From: Rossellomorea aquimaris
GTDB taxonomy: Bacteria; Bacillota; Bacilli; Bacillales; Bacillaceae_B
Assembly (NCBI RefSeq): GCF_035590735.1
Contig: NZ_CP141595.1
Coordinates: 2,761,001 to 2,825,000 of the forward strand
DNA: 64,000 nt
Reading direction: 5' to 3'
In this document: one piece after another, positions 29,499 to 38,293 of the stretch
Numbering within the stretch: the stretch's first letter is position 1
Layout: each line of letters starts with the position of its first letter
The notes under the pieces: generated by a model
Seen by the model: the letters and a program-made list of their open reading frames with translations, nothing else
What the model was told of the DNA's origin: nothing
Database searches by the model: none
Position numbers and translations under genes: made by a program

Positions 29499-29633
29499 AT
29501 GATGGGTAAAGATCGTCAAGAAAAGAAATTAAAACAAAGCAAACGAGTCGAATCAGACAGAGACCAGGGTCTGCACTACAACGGAGCCACAAGCCTGCAA
29601 GGACCGGAAGAAGCTAAAAGGGGACAAAGGTAA
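29499..29633 (+). CDS. ypzI: YpzI family small protein
   Basis: A 44-residue basic, hydrophilic protein starting MMGKDRQEKKLKQSKR and containing GLHYNGATSLQGPEEA. An AAGGGAGG site precedes two adjacent ATG codons; the second may be the true start. The sequence pattern and the location beside yphA match the YpzI family, a short protein of unknown function. A structured repeat begins four bases after the stop codon. Confidence 0.8.
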   Translation: MMGKDRQEKKLKQSKRVESDRDQGLHYNGATSLQGPEEAKRGQR

Positions 29634-29637
29634 CAAG

Positions 29638-29785
29638 AAAAGCGGAGGCGGCTCGCCCTGGGGCGGCAAGCATAAGACGAGTCACCCGGAAAGGCGTCAT
29701 TTGCCTTTTTGGGTGACTTGGCTTATGACCTCGAGCCCCAAGCCGCCGGAGCTGGACAAATCGAAAAGCGGAGGCGGCAAGCATA
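29638..29785 (+). repeat. Structured intergenic repeat, locus A: one full unit plus a degenerate half-unit
   Basis: Full unit at 29638-29758. Nested pairs: AGC/GCT, a GGA/GGA internal loop, GGCGGCT/AGCCGCC, TGGGGC/GCCCCA, CATAAG/CTTATG, GTCACCC/GGGTGAC, and apical AAAGGC/GCCTTT. A half-unit begins again at 29764 with AAAAGCGGAGGCGG, has lost the TGGGGC arm, and stops at AAGCATA. It lies between convergent ypzI and fni. Coding frames across it are artefacts of the repeat. Confidence 0.85.
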
Positions 29786-29867
29786 TTCGGCTGGAGGTCT
29801 TGTGGACAATCGATAATTCAGCCACTTTACAAAAATATCCAAAATACTCCAACAAAACTCATGCACC

Positions 29868-29907
29868 AAAAAAGAACGAATTCTCAAAAGAGAATTCGTT
29901 CTTTTTA
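29868..29907 (-). terminator. Terminator after fni (bidirectional)
   Basis: AAGAACGAATTCTC pairs perfectly with GAGAATTCGTTCTT over a four-base loop; T runs on the minus strand follow, and a shorter T run exists on the plus side. It overlaps the fni stop codon. Confidence 0.85.
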
Positions 29908-30963
29908 CTTATTAAACGTTCTATTGCTATAACTTGCAGGATTCAATCCTCTCACGTCCAGCCAATGAAACACGTCGCCTGACAACACGAGTGGAACGCT
30001 GTGAAGATCTTCTAGACGCCTGCACCCCAGGGCACACATCAGAAACTGAATATCCTTATGAATTTGATTCACTTCATCAATGGTATCCTTTAGACCTGAT
30101 TCCAGAAGTTGCTTGAGAATGACCCCGGCCATTCCTACAGCAGATGCCCCTAAACCTAGAGACTTAACGATGTCTAAGCTATTTTGGACACCACCGGAAG
30201 CAAGGATCGGCTTCCTGGATGTAGCATGACTTTCAGCAATCGAAATGGCAGTGGGTATACCCCAATCATCGAAAAATTCCAACATTCGTTTTCTGCGTTG
30301 ATTTTCGATTTTAGAGAAGTTGGTACCACCGAATCCCCCCACATCAATGGCTGAAATATTTGAGTGGGACAAGGATCCTGCAGCCTCTTTACTGATACCA
30401 AAACCCGTTTCTTTCACAATGACAGGTACTGGAATACTTTCAGCGATCTCCTGTATTCTGTCCATGGCCCCTCTGAAGTCCCTGTCACCTTCGGGCATGG
30501 TTAATTCTTGTATGACATTCAAGTGGATTTGCAACGCATCCGCGCTAATCATCTCTACGGCATCTTTTGCCTGTTGAACGGTTGCTTCACTTCCCAAATT
30601 CCCAAAAACGACGCCATTTGGATTATATTGACGAACGATTTCATACGTTTTTCGTTCAGAAGGGTCTTTAAGTGCGGACATTTGAGATCCGACAGCAATG
30701 GCCAGACCTGTTTCCCGTGCAAGAATCGTTAATTCTTCATTGATTTTAGAAGTTGATTCCCCACCGCCGCCTGTCATAGCATTTATGAAAATTGGCGAAC
30801 TCCAATTAAGTTCGCCAATCTTTGCCTGCAGATGAACTTCATCCACTGCTATATTCGGTAAGCTTTGGTGGACAAAAGCAACTTCATCAAAACCTGTTCT
30901 TCGTTGTTGACCAGTTGATAAAGCGTAATTAATGTGGTCTTGCTTTCTTTGGGCTCTTGTCAC
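29905..30963 (-). CDS. fni: Isopentenyl-diphosphate delta-isomerase, type 2 (FMN)
   Basis: A 352-residue FMN- and NADPH-dependent enzyme interconverting IPP and DMAPP. R-K-x-DH (TRAQRKQDHINYAL), NAMTGGG, VGSQMSAL and DVGGFGGTNFSKIE are type-2 signatures; an HLN motif for metal/substrate binding occurs in ALQIHLNVIQE. It supplies DMAPP to HepS/HepT. It lies 12 bases after ypfD. Confidence 0.96.
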   Translation of the reverse strand: MTRAQRKQDHINYALSTGQQRRTGFDEVAFVHQSLPNIAVDEVHLQAKIGELNWSSPIFINAMTGGGGESTSKINEELTILARETGLAIAVGSQMSALKDPSERKTYEIVRQYNPNGVVFGNLGSEATVQQAKDAVEMISADALQIHLNVIQELTMPEGDRDFRGAMDRIQEIAESIPVPVIVKETGFGISKEAAGSLSHSNISAIDVGGFGGTNFSKIENQRRKRMLEFFDDWGIPTAISIAESHATSRKPILASGGVQNSLDIVKSLGLGASAVGMAGVILKQLLESGLKDTIDEVNQIHKDIQFLMCALGCRRLEDLHSVPLVLSGDVFHWLDVRGLNPASYSNRTFNK

Positions 30964-30975
30964 TATTCATCACCA

Positions 30976-32106
30976 TTACTTAAGATCTTTTAATTTGTCG
31001 CCAATCATTTCACCTAATTGGAAGCCGGTATTTTCTTCAGGCATTTCGTAATCAGTCACTTCTTCCTCTTTATCTTCAAGGGATTTGATGCTTAAAGATA
31101 AACGTTGATCATTTTCATTTACATCCAATACCTTCACTTGTACTTCTTGGTTTTCCTGAAGGACTTCGTGCGGTGTACCGATATGCTTATGTGAAATTTG
31201 AGAGATGTGAACAAGACCTTCAACACCAGGTAACACTTCTACAAATGCTCCATATGAAACTAAGCGTTTAACCACACCGTCCAGAACACTGCCTTTAGGT
31301 GCCTTCTCTGAAATATTACTCCAAGGTCCTGGCAGGGTTTCTTTAATGGATAAAGAAATACGTTCATTGTCACGATCGACGCTTAGAACTTTGACCTGTA
31401 CTTTTTGACCTTCAGTGACTACGTCAGAAGGCTTTTCAACGTGTTCGTGGGAAAGTTGGGAGATATGCACCAATCCATCTACTCCACCAATGTCTACGAA
31501 CGCTCCGAAATCTGTGATACGCTGAACTGTCCCTTCAAGAACAGCACCAGATTCAATATCCGTTAGAAGCTGCTTCTTCTGGTGTTGCTTTTCCGCTTCT
31601 ACAACAGCGCGGTGGGATAAGATTAGACGATTTTTTTCCTGATCCAATTCCACAATCTTGAACGTCAATGTTTTATCCTTATAGTCCGAGAAATCCTCAA
31701 CATAATAGTCCTCGACTAATGATGCAGGAACAAATCCTCTAACTCCAAGATCAACTACGAGTCCGCCCTTCACAACATCTTTGACTTCCGCTTCAAAGAT
31801 GTCGCCATTTTCAAAGCGAACCTTCATTTCTTCCCATGCTTTTTCAGCATCTACTTTTCGTTTAGAAAGAACGAGAAGTTCTTCTTCAACTTTTGTCACG
31901 ATTAACTCAAGTACATCCCCTTCACTGACTACATCAGAAGCTTTTTCGATATGAAGGCTTGAGAGTTCACTAATTGGAATGATGCCATCCACTTTGCTAT
32001 CTTGAACGTCGACTAAGACCTGTTTCTCTTCAACCTTAGTGACTGTTCCTTTAACTTTTTCACCGATTTCAAGATTTTTCACTTCAATTCCATTCATGTC
32101 TTCCAT
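30976..32106 (-). CDS. ypfD: S1-domain RNA-binding protein YpfD
   Basis: A 376-residue protein with four S1 repeats: each shows the G-x-V pattern and conserved tails such as FVDIGGVDGLVHISQLSHEH and FVEVLPGVEGLVHISQISHKH (positions near 200 and 285). The acidic C-terminus follows. It resembles a shortened ribosomal protein S1, but in Bacillus it is not essential for translation. The start ATG 32106 follows TAAGGAGGAG. Coupled loosely to fni downstream. Confidence 0.93.
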   Translation of the reverse strand: MEDMNGIEVKNLEIGEKVKGTVTKVEEKQVLVDVQDSKVDGIIPISELSSLHIEKASDVVSEGDVLELIVTKVEEELLVLSKRKVDAEKAWEEMKVRFENGDIFEAEVKDVVKGGLVVDLGVRGFVPASLVEDYYVEDFSDYKDKTLTFKIVELDQEKNRLILSHRAVVEAEKQHQKKQLLTDIESGAVLEGTVQRITDFGAFVDIGGVDGLVHISQLSHEHVEKPSDVVTEGQKVQVKVLSVDRDNERISLSIKETLPGPWSNISEKAPKGSVLDGVVKRLVSYGAFVEVLPGVEGLVHISQISHKHIGTPHEVLQENQEVQVKVLDVNENDQRLSLSIKSLEDKEEEVTDYEMPEENTGFQLGEMIGDKLKDLK

Positions 32107-32229
32107 TATGTACTCCTCCTTAATCCATGACTGCAAAGATTTTTGATAATTGCGAGACTTCACAATTTAAAATATTCTTTCTACTAACTTCTAATAAATA
32201 CTACTTTTTGTCAAGCGAGAAAGCTTATA

Positions 32230-32811
32230 TTATTCATGCTCATGTATTAGTTTTTCGATGTGCTGCATAATAATTTCAGTTGTTTTCTCTGCATTCAGTT
32301 TTTGTTCTCGAATGCCCTCCATAGCAATAGGCGGCCCGAATACGACCTTTAATTTCCTGAAAGGCTTATAGGGTCCAATGATTGCACAAGGTACAACGTA
32401 AGCATCGGAACGAAGAGCAAAGAAACCTGCTCCTGCTAATCCCTTACCTATTTTACCTGTCTTACTTCTAGTACCCTCTGGGAACAGACCTAAAACATCT
32501 CCTCGTTTAAGGACCTGCAAACCTTTGCGGAGTGCTTCCCGGTCACTCATTCCCCTTTTCACCGGGAATGCCCGTAAATCGGGTAATAGCTTACCCAGTA
32601 CCGGGACACTGAAAAGCTCTTCTTTAGCCATAAATGAAACAGGTCTGGGAGCTGAAATCCCCACCACCGGGGGATCCAAGTTATCAATATGGTTGGTGCA
32701 TAATAAGACTCCCCCCTCTTCTGGGAAATGCTCCAAACCTTTGACCTCAATGCGATAGAGAGGAGAAAGAATCGATTTGACGAGACCTTTTGCAAAAGAA
32801 TACAAGTTCAC
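32230..32811 (-). CDS. plsC: 1-acyl-sn-glycerol-3-phosphate acyltransferase
   Basis: A 193-residue PlsC-family enzyme that acylates lysophosphatidic acid to phosphatidic acid. The catalytic H-x4-D is NHIDNLD (His41, Asp46) and the phosphate-binding motif FPEGTR is at residues 110-115. Hydrophobic N-terminus for membrane association. It starts one base after cmk ends. With gpsA in the same window it covers two early phospholipid steps. Confidence 0.93.
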   Translation of the reverse strand: MNLYSFAKGLVKSILSPLYRIEVKGLEHFPEEGGVLLCTNHIDNLDPPVVGISAPRPVSFMAKEELFSVPVLGKLLPDLRAFPVKRGMSDREALRKGLQVLKRGDVLGLFPEGTRSKTGKIGKGLAGAGFFALRSDAYVVPCAIIGPYKPFRKLKVVFGPPIAMEGIREQKLNAEKTTEIIMQHIEKLIHEHE

Positions 32812-32812
32812 A

Positions 32813-33481
32813 TTAACCTTTCCTTTCTACTAACAGCATAATTTGATCCACTACTTCAGGGATGGTTAATGAAGTTGTATCTATTTCAATTGCGTCGTCC
32901 GCTTTCTTAAGTGGAGCCACTTCTCTTTCTGAATCGATCTTGTCACGGCGGGCAATTTCTACTTTCAATTGTTCCAGATCGGAAGGGAACCCTTTCGAAA
33001 TGTTTTCTTCATGTCTTCTTTGGGCTCTTTCACCTACACTTGCCAGTAAAAATACTTTAATTTCAGCGTCGGGAATCACATGAGTCCCGATATCTCTTCC
33101 GTCCATTACAACAGCACCTTGTTTAGCCAATTGCTGCTGCCTGTTCACCATCTCTTCTCTAACTTGAGAATGGACGGCGACATGAGATACTGAATTAGTG
33201 ACGGCGGCTTGACGGATTTCATCTGTCACATTTTCCCCGTCTACATAAACAATTTGTCCATCTTCAGTCGGTTCAAGCGTGATTTTTGTTTGAGCTAATA
33301 ATTCCTTCAACCCATTTTCTTCGTGCAAGTCTATATTCAGTTTCAAAGCTTTATATGTTAATGAACGGTACATCGCGCCCGTATCAATATAAAGATAAGA
33401 TAATTTCCCTGCTACAATTTTCGCCACTGTACTTTTCCCCGCAGCTGCAGGACCATCGATCGCAATTCTTAATTTTTTCAA
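32813..33481 (-). CDS. cmk: Cytidylate kinase
   Basis: A 222-residue enzyme phosphorylating CMP and dCMP. P-loop GPAAAGKST is near residues 10-18; [17 protein letters not shown] and the lid RRHEE are the CMP-kinase signatures. The downstream plsC begins immediately, suggesting one transcript cmk-plsC. Confidence 0.97.
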   Translation of the reverse strand: MKKLRIAIDGPAAAGKSTVAKIVAGKLSYLYIDTGAMYRSLTYKALKLNIDLHEENGLKELLAQTKITLEPTEDGQIVYVDGENVTDEIRQAAVTNSVSHVAVHSQVREEMVNRQQQLAKQGAVVMDGRDIGTHVIPDAEIKVFLLASVGERAQRRHEENISKGFPSDLEQLKVEIARRDKIDSEREVAPLKKADDAIEIDTTSLTIPEVVDQIMLLVERKG

Positions 33482-33563
33482 CTAATCCACCTACTTAATT
33501 TCCTAATAATTTTCTTACCTATTTTAACATAAATCTCACATCACGTTGAAAGAATCTTTATTC

Positions 33564-33595
33564 AAAAAAAAGAGCAGGCAATTAATTACCTGCTT
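33564..33595 (-). terminator. Terminator overlapping the ypfB 3' end
   Basis: AGCAGGTAATTAATTGCCTGCT forms a six-bp stem (AGCAGG/CCTGCT) followed by eight T on the minus strand. Its left arm is inside the last ypfB codons. Confidence 0.8.
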
Positions 33596-33779
33596 TACCG
33601 GATAAGGTTTCGACTATTTCGCTGTACTCCATTTTTTCGACACCTTCATAAAAAACGATTTTATTCAGCTCCGGAAGGATATTTAATTCATGGATGACGA
33701 ATTGGACAGTTATTAATAAAATGAAATGTATAATGACTAATTTGATTAAAATTCGCTCAACGGATTTAATTGTTCTCAC
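33582..33779 (-). CDS. ypfB: Small membrane protein YpfB (DUF5359)
   Basis: A 65-residue protein with one membrane helix (about residues 12-30, LIKLVIIHFILLITVQFVI shortened) and an acidic tail with YEGVEKMEYSEIVETL. I chose GTG 33779, because AGGAAAAGG precedes it and the ATG five codons upstream has no ribosome site. Family members between cmk and ypfA look alike. Function unknown. Confidence 0.75.
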   Translation of the reverse strand: MRTIKSVERILIKLVIIHFILLITVQFVIHELNILPELNKIVFYEGVEKMEYSEIVETLSGKAGN

Positions 33780-33822
33780 CCTTTTCCTATTCATAGAAAA
33801 AGTATGTGTAAATTATGGGATT

Positions 33823-34470
33823 TTATTCAAGTAACCCTTTTTTTCGTAAGTTCAACTGTCTTTCAAAGCAAAATCTTAAAATAAGCTGTCGTTGATTTTC
33901 AGTTAAATGAACAAATTCAACGCTTGCAATTTTTTTGTGACTTTTTTCCCAGACGCGGATCACTTTACCTTCTATTTCTACATACTGGTTCTCACCTGTT
34001 TGCATGGGCAAAACGATGGTCGTAGAAATGTTAGAACCACTTTTCAGATCCATTCCTTCTCTCACCAATACCGCGCATCCTCCTGCACTGATATCCTCTG
34101 TAATCGTTGGAAAATACCCCTCATTTATTTTTATTGAGATATCTGTGTTCGCTTCTACCCGCACAAACTGTCTTCTTTGGACCTTCTCTAAACCTTCCTC
34201 ACCTGGATAATGAATGTGGATCATCGGTATTTTGGATAGTTTGCGGCCCTTCACTTCTGTTTCAAACATAAGTACCGTCTGCTCATTGACGATGAAGCTT
34301 GCTTTAAGTTGTGTGCCATCTATTAAGAAAACGGCTTTCTCTGTTTTTGTATGAATAGGGTAATCGATATAAAGCCCTTCTTCCCCGATTTCAACGACCC
34401 GGCACCTATACCGTTCAAATGTATCATTATGTATGGGTTCCAACTGTAATGTGGTACCTGCTTTTATCAT
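33823..34470 (-). CDS. motI: PilZ-domain c-di-GMP receptor, YcgR-like (MotI)
   Basis: A 215-residue protein with an N-terminal YcgR-like domain (residues 1-95) and a C-terminal PilZ domain. The c-di-GMP-binding RxxxR appears as RRQFVR and the second motif as ISAGGCAVL. In B. subtilis the homologue YpfA/MotI binds the flagellar stator MotA when c-di-GMP is high and slows motility. Start ATG 34470 follows GGGAG; eight upstream codons are dispensable. Function here is inferred from these motifs and gene position. Confidence 0.9.
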   Translation of the reverse strand: MIKAGTTLQLEPIHNDTFERYRCRVVEIGEEGLYIDYPIHTKTEKAVFLIDGTQLKASFIVNEQTVLMFETEVKGRKLSKIPMIHIHYPGEEGLEKVQRRQFVRVEANTDISIKINEGYFPTITEDISAGGCAVLVREGMDLKSGSNISTTIVLPMQTGENQYVEIEGKVIRVWEKSHKKIASVEFVHLTENQRQLILRFCFERQLNLRKKGLLE

Positions 34471-34576
34471 AGTACAATACTCCCACTTTCCCATTTTATG
34501 TATCTATATTATGGCATGAGATTCATCACCTTTCCATACCTTTTTGAATCCTTATTCTGAATTTTCTCTATCTAAA

Positions 34577-34614
34577 GAAAAGGGACGGATCTCCATATCG
34601 GAGGTCCGTCCCTC
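34577..34614 (-). terminator. Terminator after ypeB
   Basis: GGGACGGACCTCC/GGAGATCCGTCCC hairpin (one mismatch) followed by TTTTCTTT on the minus strand. Confidence 0.85.
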
Positions 34615-34621
34615 TAAAAGC

Positions 34622-35968
34622 TTAGACGACTTCTTCATAAATCGGTTCCGCTTTTCTGAGCTTCTCTACTTTTTCTTCTTCTCCTGTGTTTGCATTGATA
34701 AATATTCTAAAGGTATCTTTACCCAGCATCCCTAAGAATTCGTAGCAGAGCACTTCTTCATTAAGATCATTCACAATTACCGCTTTACGTTCTTCCATTA
34801 CTTTAAGATTAGGGTTTGTCGTTTCTTTAGCCTGAGCTTGAGTAATGGACGCTTGTCCGATCTCTCTGTCATGATTATTCTTCAAGTATTCTTCAGCAGC
34901 AAATCCGACGATTTGTCCATTATCTAATGCTACCTTTATTTTAACAGAGTCCGGATAAATCCTTACACCATCCAATACGGTCACATAGGTGAAAATACCA
35001 ATGTTGTCATACTGTGCACTTTCAAATAGTTCTAATTTGTCAAAATCGTTATCTTTCAGGAAGGCAGTCGCTTTCTCTGCAGCTTTATTTAAGCTGATTT
35101 TTGGTTTCTGAACTTCCCGATTGTTAATATACCAGATTGGATATCCACCTTTTTGAGTAACATCCATACTTGCATGAGTTTTACCATTTTCAATCGTTAC
35201 ACTATAAAATTTATAGTCAGAGCCTTTCCCACTTTTTGTTACTTTCGCATCAGTCTTTTCACTTATCCCGGAATATTTTCTTAAGATTGAAACGGCCTCA
35301 TCCTTTGAAATCTCTTTCCCTTTAATCTTCTGAAAATTTTGGTCTTTCTTCTCAGTGTTCACAAATGTTGTAGAACCAAAATTGGCTTCATCATATCCGG
35401 ATACATTCTTTTCAACGGTTTTAAAGCCATCGATAATGGTGTTATCAGCCTGTTCATTTCCTGATGCCAAAGCAAGCTCCACATCCATCCATCTCAGGTT
35501 GTTCTCCATAACCAGATGTTGAACTTTTCTTAACTGATTCTGAATATCAGCACTTTGTTCATATAAATTTTCAAGTGATTTATACTCTTTATCCGTTAAA
35601 GGATTCTTATCTAAATCCCTCACTGCTACCCGGTAGCTGAAATCTCCAATATTACTTAGGAACTCTTCTGTTTTATTAAACGGCAGAAGTGTTAACGGAA
35701 GCTGCCCTACATCGCTGTGTGCCTGAGAAGTTAATCTCCATATATCGGCAAGCGCCGGAGACAATGATTTCCTTGAATTCATGGCAAGAGTCGAACCTAT
35801 CTTATCGTGAACCAGATCCACTTGATAAGTTAACTCATGGAACGCTCTTTGATAGTTATTTTCAGCATTGATTAATATCGCATTTTTCTCCTGATGCTCT
35901 TGGTATCCCCAGAATGCGGTCCCTGCAACACCCAGGACGAGCACCGTTATTAAAATGACACGTAGCAA
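34622..35968 (-). CDS. ypeB: Germination protein YpeB
   Basis: A 448-residue protein with an N-terminal membrane anchor (residues 1-18), a helical region and C-terminal PepSY-type repeats (about residues 215-440; VLDGVRIYPDSVKIKVALDNG is typical). YpeB is needed for stable localisation of the cortex-lytic enzyme SleB in spores. The start codon is TTG 35968, ten bases after GAGGTG. It begins 14 bases after sleB, forming the conserved sleB-ypeB operon. Confidence 0.95.
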   Translation of the reverse strand: MLRVILITVLVLGVAGTAFWGYQEHQEKNAILINAENNYQRAFHELTYQVDLVHDKIGSTLAMNSRKSLSPALADIWRLTSQAHSDVGQLPLTLLPFNKTEEFLSNIGDFSYRVAVRDLDKNPLTDKEYKSLENLYEQSADIQNQLRKVQHLVMENNLRWMDVELALASGNEQADNTIIDGFKTVEKNVSGYDEANFGSTTFVNTEKKDQNFQKIKGKEISKDEAVSILRKYSGISEKTDAKVTKSGKGSDYKFYSVTIENGKTHASMDVTQKGGYPIWYINNREVQKPKISLNKAAEKATAFLKDNDFDKLELFESAQYDNIGIFTYVTVLDGVRIYPDSVKIKVALDNGQIVGFAAEEYLKNNHDREIGQASITQAQAKETTNPNLKVMEERKAVIVNDLNEEVLCYEFLGMLGKDTFRIFINANTGEEEKVEKLRKAEPIYEEVV

Positions 35969-35982
35969 TTTACTTCACCTCT

Positions 35983-36858
35983 TTAACTACAGAATATGTG
36001 CTTTCCTATTTTCTTGATTTGTGGACGTGACCAAATCCACTTGCTTGTTGCTGTCACAGGATTAAAGTAATAGAGAGCACTTGAAGAAGGATCCCAGCCG
36101 TTTATGGCATCTAAAACCGCTTCTTTCGCTTGTTCATTTGGTGTTAACCATATCTGGCCGTCTGCTACAGCTGTAAAGGCACCAGGTTCAAAAATGACGC
36201 CTGCGGCTGTATTCGGGAATGCAGAACTGTCTATCCGATTGAGAATAACGGCCGCTACAGCAACTTGTCCCTCATATGGCTCGCCACGGGCTTCTCCGTA
36301 TACGGCATTTGCCATCAATTGAATGTCGTTTTGTGAAAATCCATTAGGTGTGTTCACTGCCGTTGGCTTGGATGGAGTTGGTGCTGGCTTTGGAGCAGGC
36401 TGCTTTTGAGGAGCTGCTTTTCCACCGGATGTTCCGCCTCCAGCCCCGCCACCTCCAGGACCTTTTTGTTTGTTTAAATCTGCTCCGCCATAGTGACTGA
36501 AGTTGTTGCCTTTTTCAATTTGTTTCTTTACAAATTGCTTGTTATACTTCGAGGCTTTCACCAGTTTTTCTTTCGTTTTCGCTCCTGCCAAACCATCAAT
36601 GGGAAGTCCGAACTCATATTGAAAGTTTCTCAGAGCCCAATATGTTCCCCACCCAAATACTCCATCAATATCACCGTTATAATACCCGATATATTGAAGT
36701 CTGGATTGAAGCTCGATTACATCCTCACCTGTTGCGCCATGTTGTATCACTTGATTCGTAAAAGCGTCTGCCTTCTCTCCTTCAGACGAAATCATAAAAA
36801 GAGAACACATAAGCACCATGACGACTGAAGTAGAAATGAATTTGAAACGACTATTCAT
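35983..36858 (-). CDS. sleB: Spore cortex-lytic enzyme SleB
   Basis: A 291-residue secreted lytic transglycosylase that degrades spore cortex. There is a signal peptide (residues 1-32), a peptidoglycan-binding domain (GEDVIELQSRLQYIGYYNGDIDGVFG, residues 45-105, shortened), a Gly/Pro/Lys-rich linker near 130-165, and a hydrolase_2 domain with the catalytic Glu in NAVYGEARGEPYEG. Upstream TGTATAA with AAACTA 17 bases on looks like a sigma-G promoter, which would fit forespore expression; that is inference. Confidence 0.97.
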   Translation of the reverse strand: MNSRFKFISTSVVMVLMCSLFMISSEGEKADAFTNQVIQHGATGEDVIELQSRLQYIGYYNGDIDGVFGWGTYWALRNFQYEFGLPIDGLAGAKTKEKLVKASKYNKQFVKKQIEKGNNFSHYGGADLNKQKGPGGGGAGGGTSGGKAAPQKQPAPKPAPTPSKPTAVNTPNGFSQNDIQLMANAVYGEARGEPYEGQVAVAAVILNRIDSSAFPNTAAGVIFEPGAFTAVADGQIWLTPNEQAKEAVLDAINGWDPSSSALYYFNPVTATSKWIWSRPQIKKIGKHIFCS

Positions 36859-37069
36859 AATGCTTTAACCTCCATATCTTCAATTAACATTAACTCTAGT
36901 TTTTGTAGAGGCTCCCATTTTATACAAGTGATTAATAAAATTTAGAAAACAACCTACCACAACTTTGATAAGACTCTGTAATGTCCCAGCAAAAGCCATG
37001 TAAACAATCAGAGTTATAATAGAATGAGGAATACTTCAAATAAATCGGGAATTGAAGGGGGAGGTCATG

Positions 37070-37414
37070 ATGGAGGACTATCTGGCGAAGTCATTAGATG
37101 AGTGGAAAGATGACATTTCAGAGGTGTTGGATCAGATTAATACTGACTATGAAGAGATAAAGAAGGAACTGAAGGTATATTCCTATAAGTACGGCATTAC
37201 AAAGCAAGTCATTCAATCAACCGTGAATGAGGAAATCATTGAGAATATCAGGGAAATGTATCATAAGCCTTTTGAAGAAAAGTACAATGAACTGAAGGAA
37301 TACATACGCGAATTGGACGAAAAGAGAAAAGTGTTTCAAATGTTCGTGAATAAAATTGATGAAGTGAAACGGAAAGAAGCACCTAAAACCGACCTGGCAG
37401 CTGCGTACAAGTAA
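37070..37414 (+). CDS. Unrecognised coiled-coil protein
   Basis: A 114-residue, charged, predicted all-helical protein (MEDYLAKSLDEWKDDISEVL start; long heptad-like stretch EEKYNELKEYIRELDEKRKV). No Cys, no signal, no membrane span. GGGGGAGG lies five bases before the ATG at 37070 and the gene has its own terminator, so it is very likely real. It is on the plus strand, between the divergent sleB unit and convergent prsW. No family recognised. Confidence 0.75.
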   Translation: MEDYLAKSLDEWKDDISEVLDQINTDYEEIKKELKVYSYKYGITKQVIQSTVNEEIIENIREMYHKPFEEKYNELKEYIRELDEKRKVFQMFVNKIDEVKRKEAPKTDLAAAYK

Positions 37415-37425
37415 ATATTTTTTCA

Positions 37426-37453
37426 AACCGTCTTTGCTAAAGGCGGTTTTTTG
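37426..37453 (+). terminator. Terminator after the coiled-coil gene
   Basis: AACCG/CGGTT with inner CTTT/AAAG stem, followed by TTTTTTG on the plus strand. Confidence 0.75.
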
Positions 37454-37485
37454 TTGCGAGGGAGAAATCAGGGATTTGAAAATGC

Positions 37486-37518
37486 AAAAAAGACGCTATA
37501 AATTAAAAGCGTCTTTTT
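37486..37518 (-). terminator. Terminator after prsW
   Basis: AAAAAGACGCT pairs with AGCGTCTTTTT; the stem runs into T residues on either strand, overlapping the prsW stop. Confidence 0.8.
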
Positions 37519-38203
37519 AAATAATTTCTTTTTCGAAATCAGTACCCGTGTATTTCTTTTCTGTTAACCGATGAGCACTTTTCACTTTCTTCAAACCAAG
37601 CCACCATAAGAAAAACATAAACGGTACCATATAATAGATCCAGTTTTTCTCGGCTAAAAAGATGTAATTATATGTTCCATGTAAAAGTAGGGGCACAGAA
37701 ATCGCAATGAAAAGCCACTTATGTCTTTCTTCACTGGAGGAAAACTTTGCTTTCCCTAAGTAATATCCCATAATGACACCGAACAACGCATGACTTGAAA
37801 CTGGCAGGATCGCTCTTCCAAACGCATGTTCAACACCGTTAGCAACCAAATACAAAATATTTTCAATAGTAGCAAATCCAAGTGACACACTTGCACCATA
37901 GATAATGCCGTCGTAAGGGTCATTAAAATCAACATGTTGGAAGATCGCAAACATCAAAATGAACCATTTAAAAAATTCTTCTAAAAGTCCTGAAGAAATA
38001 AATGCCGTCGACCAATTTGAATCAATAATTCCTTCAACTTCTAAAACATATTGTAAAAACATAATAGGAAAGGTAATAAGGGCCCCATACATAAAGGTTT
38101 TGAAAACTAGCGTAATAGGTTCTGCCTCATATTCATCCCGCAAGTAAAAGTAACTTAGCAATGCTAATCCTGGTGCTATACCCGCTGATAAAATCACCAG
38201 CAT
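37517..38203 (-). CDS. prsW: Intramembrane protease PrsW
   Basis: A 228-residue polytopic membrane protease. The EExxK motif is LLEEFFKW (Glu75, Glu76, Lys79), with [17 protein letters not shown] and [15 protein letters not shown] carrying the other conserved active-site residues. In B. subtilis PrsW makes the first cut in anti-sigma factor RsiW under cell-envelope stress. RsiW is not in the window, and there is no evidence here that PrsW acts on RsiX. Confidence 0.93.
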   Translation of the reverse strand: MLVILSAGIAPGLALLSYFYLRDEYEAEPITLVFKTFMYGALITFPIMFLQYVLEVEGIIDSNWSTAFISSGLLEEFFKWFILMFAIFQHVDFNDPYDGIIYGASVSLGFATIENILYLVANGVEHAFGRAILPVSSHALFGVIMGYYLGKAKFSSSEERHKWLFIAISVPLLLHGTYNYIFLAEKNWIYYMVPFMFFLWWLGLKKVKSAHRLTEKKYTGTDFEKEII

Positions 38204-38293
38204 AAAAAAGTCCTCTTTTCTTTCTGTTTTCTTAATCGTATCATGTTAATGTAGGAATGGAAACAGGAATTTATTTGGTTGGAGGAATGAATG

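Noticed and set aside
29701..29982. Plus-strand 93-residue frame over repeat locus A
   Set aside because: Starts inside the repeat, overlaps the fni terminator and has no ribosome site.
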